From the NCBI GenBank assembly GCA_029880625.1, contig JAOUOA010000198.1, positions 1 through 6,059 on the forward strand: 6,059 bases of DNA, in the 5' to 3' direction. Of the stretch, positions 5,303 to 6,059 are shown piece after piece (position 1 is the stretch's first letter; the number at the start of each line of letters is the position of its first letter). The position numbers were made by a program, and so were the translations under genes. The DNA comes from Spirochaetia bacterium. Its GTDB lineage: Bacteria; Spirochaetota; Leptospiria; Leptospirales; Leptonemataceae. The notes under the pieces are model-generated. The model did not search any database and was not told the origin of the DNA. It was given only the letters and a program-made list of their open reading frames with translations.

Positions 5303-6059
5303 TCAGGAATGGATCAGGAGTCCTTCTGTCTCGTTGATTCCGCAGATTAAATTCATATTCTGTACAGCCTGTCCTGCAGCGCCTTTCTGAAGATTATCTA
5401 TGGCGCTGACAATAACAGTACTTTTGTCTGTAGAACGGATTCCCATATCTGCAAAATTTGTTTTTTGAACCCTTAAAAGCTGAACTTCTTCCGGTTCATC
5501 CATGGTTCTGATGAAAGCTTCTTTTGCAGATGCATCTTTCAGAGCTTCTTTTAAGCCATCCGGAGTTTTTTCTTTCCAGTGGATGACTGTTGTGGAAAGG
5601 ATTCCCCGGAAAAGGGGAAGAAGATGCGGCGTAAAGACTAGAGGGATTTCTTTTTTCTGGCTTTCTGAAAGAGAATATTCTCGGATTTCCGGTTCGTGCT
5701 GATGGCGTAAAATTTTATAAGCTCGAAAGTTTTCATATACGGAATTAAATGAAAATCCGGCATCTTCAGTTCGGCCTCCCGCTCCGGAAACTCCTGATCC
5801 TGCATTGACTGTGATGGATGCTGCTTCGCCGATCCATTTTTTAATTAAAAAGAGAGGCAGGATGGCAGCCGTTGGGTAGCAGCCTGGGTTTGCAATTAAA
5901 CTTGCATGCTTGATTTGTTCCCGGAAAATTTCGGGCATGCCGAATACAGCTTCCTTCATGAGTTCAAAAGAAGTATGCTTTAAGCCGTAATGCTTCTCAA
6001 AGATTTCCTGATTGTGGAGTCTGTATGCGCCGCTTAAATCTACAATTTTATGACCGGCC
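5303..6059 (-). CDS. argC: N-acetyl-gamma-glutamyl-phosphate reductase, C-terminal part (5' end outside window)
   Basis: The reverse frame is open from the window edge to TGA at 5305-5303, giving 251 residues; family members have about 340-350, so roughly 95 N-terminal residues (including the NADP-binding glycine loop) lie outside. The visible part is diagnostic: IVDLSGAYRLHN near its start, catalytic cysteine in LIANPGCYPTAA, SGVSGAGGR, RHQHEPEI, catalytic histidine in FTPHLLPLFRGI, and the C-terminal NLQKGAAGQAVQNMNL. ArgC reduces N-acetyl-glutamyl phosphate to the semialdehyde with NADPH in cytoplasmic arginine biosynthesis. No arg gene follows it: the kinase gene begins 238 bases downstream with its own promoter candidate, so argC is either last in its operon or alone. 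No GC-rich terminator hairpin is visible after the stop, only A/T-rich sequence. The internal ATG at 5959 is not the real start. Confidence 0.96.
   Translation of the reverse strand, partial: AGHKIVDLSGAYRLHNQEIFEKHYGLKHTSFELMKEAVFGMPEIFREQIKHASLIANPGCYPTAAILPLFLIKKWIGEAASITVNAGSGVSGAGGRTEDAGFSFNSVYENFRAYKILRHQHEPEIREYSLSESQKKEIPLVFTPHLLPLFRGILSTTVIHWKEKTPDGLKEALKDASAKEAFIRTMDEPEEVQLLRVQKTNFADMGIRSTDKSTVIVSAIDNLQKGAAGQAVQNMNLICGINETEGLLIHS

Noticed and set aside
5303..5959. argC start at the internal ATG 5959
   Set aside because: The frame stays open upstream to the window edge with conserved ArgC sequence (VDLSGAYRL), so the gene begins outside the window.

Overview
This 6.06-kb window comes from a bacterial chromosome with an AT-leaning composition. 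It is probably from a Gram-negative organism: the leftmost gene encodes a predicted secreted beta-barrel-like protein, and argC, a multi-domain sensor kinase and a tRNA point to a free-living, metabolically capable cell. I cannot name the genus from sequence alone. A spirochaete of the Leptospira type or a similar low-to-mid-GC Gram-negative would fit, with low confidence.

Layout from left to right. Positions 1-1094 (minus) hold a 3'-truncated gene for a strikingly methionine-rich, presumably outer-membrane protein with a Cys-rich N-terminus. Positions 1095-1436 are non-coding with several inverted repeats. Positions 1437-1895 (minus) encode a small His/Cys-rich exported protein ending in RGPP, like DUF2946 proteins. 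These two genes share a strand and both carry soft-metal-type ligands (Met, Cys, His), so together they look like a metal-handling pair, possibly for copper or silver. Positions 2142-2213 (minus) are tRNA-Pro(GGG), with a convincing intrinsic terminator (2094-2124) and a candidate promoter (2229-2256). After a 323-base non-coding stretch, 2537-3139 (plus) encodes a DinB/YfiT-like putative metal-dependent four-helix protein. It converges on 3190-5064 (minus), a membrane-bound hybrid-free sensor histidine kinase (multi-TM sensor, PAS, HisKA, HATPase_c). A 238-base intergenic region with a good promoter candidate follows. The right end (5303-6059, minus) is the C-terminal three quarters of argC (arginine biosynthesis), running off the window.

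Functional reading. The His-rich protein and the Met-rich protein plausibly belong together. The remaining genes look like separate units: tRNA, DinB-like protein, orphan kinase, argC. No response regulator lies next to the kinase. I saw no transposase, CRISPR array, phage gene or attachment-site duplication. I found no clear new multi-gene system. The most promising material is the Met/Cys/His-rich pair and the dyad-symmetric sites around it.
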